A stretch of DNA of 64,000 nt. Origin: Bacteroidetes bacterium HGW-Bacteroidetes-7 (GTDB lineage Bacteria; Bacteroidota; Bacteroidia; Bacteroidales; UBA932). The stretch covers positions 1-64,000 of the forward strand of contig PHDA01000009.1 of assembly GCA_002842465.1 (NCBI GenBank). The letters are read 5' to 3'. The notes under the pieces were generated by a model, which did no database searches, was not told the origin of the DNA, and was given only the letters and a program-made list of their open reading frames with translations. Positions within the stretch are counted from its first letter, which is position 1; each line of letters opens with the position of its first letter. The position numbers and the translations under genes were made by a program. Positions 62,675 to 64,000 of the stretch are shown here, in pieces.

Positions 62675-63694
62675 ATGATCCTCACAATGAAATATTACCC
62701 CCTCATCAGAAAAATACTGCCACTTTTACTCATAGCAGCAGTAATTGCAACAGGTTGCAAAGATAAAACTGAGTACAAAACAATTGATGGTTTTACACAG
62801 GGTACTACTTATCATATAGTCTATTCCGACAATGTTGGTTTTGCTCCTGATTCATTGACCGAAGAGCTTCTGAAAATGGTAGATTTTTCCATGAGCGGAT
62901 ATAACCAGGAATCAATTATTTCACAAGTAAACAACGGTGACTCTGTTAAGGTAGATATGATGTTTGCAGATGTCTTTAACCGTTCTGTAGAGATGTATAG
63001 AATTTCTGATGGGCTGTTCGATGTCTCAGCCGCCCCCTTGTTTGACATTTGGGGGTTTGGGTTTAAGAACAAATCTGCTGTAAATCAACAAATTATTGAC
63101 TCTGTTTTGCTGTATGTGGGAATGGATAAAGTTGCCTTGGAGGGAACGCAAATTATTAAGAAGACTCCCGGAGTTAAACTGAATTTTAACGCAATTGCTC
63201 AGGGCTACACAGCTGATGTAATTGGCAGAGCATTTGATAATCTGGGTATTAAAAATTACCTGATAGAGGTTGGAGGAGAGATTTTTTGCAAAGGGGTTAA
63301 TTCTAAAGGTAAGACATGGAGCGTTGGTATTGACAAGCCTGAGGAGGGCAACATGATACAGGGACAGGAGATTCAGGATATTATTCTGCTCACTGGTGGA
63401 GGCTTGGCTACATCGGGAAACTACAGAAAGTTTTATGAAGAGAATGGAGAAAAGTACTCTCACACCATAAATCCCAAAACAGGATATCCGGTGAGAGATA
63501 ATTTACTGAGTGCAACGGTTATTGCAGCCGATGCCATGACGGCTGATGCTTATGGAACATACTTTATGGTTGCCGGACTTGAAAAGTCAATTGAGGTGAT
63601 AGAGAGCACTCCCGGTATTGAAGGCTATCTCATCTATTCAAAGGATGGAAAATTTGAAGTTTACAAAAGCAAAGGAATAAGAGTAAAGAAATAA
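62675..63694 (+). CDS. apbE: FAD:protein FMN transferase ApbE (lipoprotein)
   Basis: 339 residues. Lipobox VIATGC. ApbE features: MVDFSMSGYNQESIISQVNN (usual MSxYxxxS variant), VKLNFNAIAQGYTADVI (K/AIAKGYxxD type), NYLIEVGGEIFCKG, and SATVIAADAMTADAYGT with the metal-binding acidic residues. It moves FMN from FAD to a Thr of Rnf/Nqr or related proteins, in the periplasm. None of its known targets is in the window. The start may be the second ATG (62687), which gives the same lipobox. Confidence 0.94.
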   Translation: MILTMKYYPLIRKILPLLLIAAVIATGCKDKTEYKTIDGFTQGTTYHIVYSDNVGFAPDSLTEELLKMVDFSMSGYNQESIISQVNNGDSVKVDMMFADVFNRSVEMYRISDGLFDVSAAPLFDIWGFGFKNKSAVNQQIIDSVLLYVGMDKVALEGTQIIKKTPGVKLNFNAIAQGYTADVIGRAFDNLGIKNYLIEVGGEIFCKGVNSKGKTWSVGIDKPEEGNMIQGQEIQDIILLTGGGLATSGNYRKFYEENGEKYSHTINPKTGYPVRDNLLSATVIAADAMTADAYGTYFMVAGLEKSIEVIESTPGIEGYLIYSKDGKFEVYKSKGIRVKK

Positions 63695-63714
63695 ACCTTT
63701 ATAAAACTTAAATT

Positions 63715-64000
63715 ATGGGCAGTAAAATTTCCAGAAGAGACTTCATCAGGACATCTGTTATTTCAGGAGCAGCTCTGGGTCTTGGTTTTGCAGGAGGATC
63801 ATTAATCAGGGCCAATAACCGTTTTGACACAATTATCAAAGGCGGAATTATTTACAACGGAGAGGGAGGAAGACCCTATCCGGGTGAAATTGGAATCAAA
63901 GATGGTAAGATTACTGCCATGGCCACATCTCTTGGGGAGAGTGCCGATGTTGTTGTTGATGCAAAGGGTGCTGCTGTCTCACCGGGTTTTATTGACATAC
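63715..64000 (+). CDS. Tat-exported amidohydrolase, N-terminal part only
   Basis: The window ends inside the gene; 95 residues are visible. A twin-arginine-like signal (SRRDFIRTSVISGAALGLGF) opens the protein. Then comes the start of an amidohydrolase/D-aminoacylase fold: FDTIIKGGIIYNGEG, IGIKDGKITAM and AKGAAVSPGFIDI, which precedes the usual metal-binding His motif just outside the window. Likely an N-acyl-D-amino-acid deacylase-like enzyme; the class cannot be set from this fragment. Confidence 0.88.
   Translation, partial: MGSKISRRDFIRTSVISGAALGLGFAGGSLIRANNRFDTIIKGGIIYNGEGGRPYPGEIGIKDGKITAMATSLGESADVVVDAKGAAVSPGFIDI

Overview
The window reads as chromosomal DNA of an anaerobic member of the Bacteroidota, most likely order Bacteroidales. 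Reasons: many genes are preceded by the TAnnTTTG -7 box of this phylum and few by a Shine-Dalgarno sequence; there is a TonB-dependent receptor with an N-terminal carboxypeptidase-regulatory-like domain, a DUF5117/DUF5118 metalloprotease, an HU-CCDC81-type protein, a FISUMP lipoprotein, a membrane-bound AraC regulator, an iron-sulfur class I fumarase and two [FeFe]-hydrogenases. No phage, IS element, CRISPR array or rRNA operon is visible; there is one tRNA (Asn).

Layout. 1-674: no gene, but two copies of an intergenic repeat. 675-9208: a serine hydrolase, a molybdate/tungstate ABC transporter without binding protein (modBC), a secreted zinc protease, and a molybdenum-cofactor operon (SpoU methylase, compact moaA, moaC, a MOSC-MogA fusion) that shares a palindromic divergent promoter with a 58-residue CDGSH iron-sulfur protein. 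9284-17271: an RND efflux operon (membrane fusion protein, inner-membrane pump, TolC) followed by a TonB-dependent receptor. 17268-20672: a second serine hydrolase, a SIMPL protein and a membrane AraC regulator. 20673-29995: two convergent [FeFe]-hydrogenase operons. The plus-strand one carries a NuoF subunit fused to an NfnB/GltD-like flavoprotein; the minus-strand one is a plain HydCBA set.

30183-37359 is a minus-strand run ending in a strong terminator: a TM2 protein, a DUF2752 protein, a lipoprotein with four Bacteroidota-type repeats, and five secreted proteins of unknown function, two of them paralogues with an LPP20/FlgT-like look. This is the least explained part of the window. 37526-40459: third serine hydrolase, an Nramp-like carrier without the usual metal-binding motifs, tRNA-Asn.

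40598-56285 is mostly housekeeping: HU-CCDC81 protein, metG, dnaG, trpS, recA on the minus strand, then rlmN, a calcium-type P-ATPase, a TlpA-like lipoprotein, recX, prfB (with the programmed +1 frameshift) and fumarase. 56309-64000: CDF metal exporter, metallophosphoesterase, an orphan TolC-like protein, a LemA-TPM-TPM operon, a FISUMP lipoprotein, ApbE and the start of a Tat-exported amidohydrolase.

Together the genes suggest a fermenter that balances NAD(P)H and ferredoxin through hydrogen, keeps molybdo- or tungsto-enzymes, and has an envelope rich in lipoproteins. Functional statements are from motif reading by eye; no database search was run.
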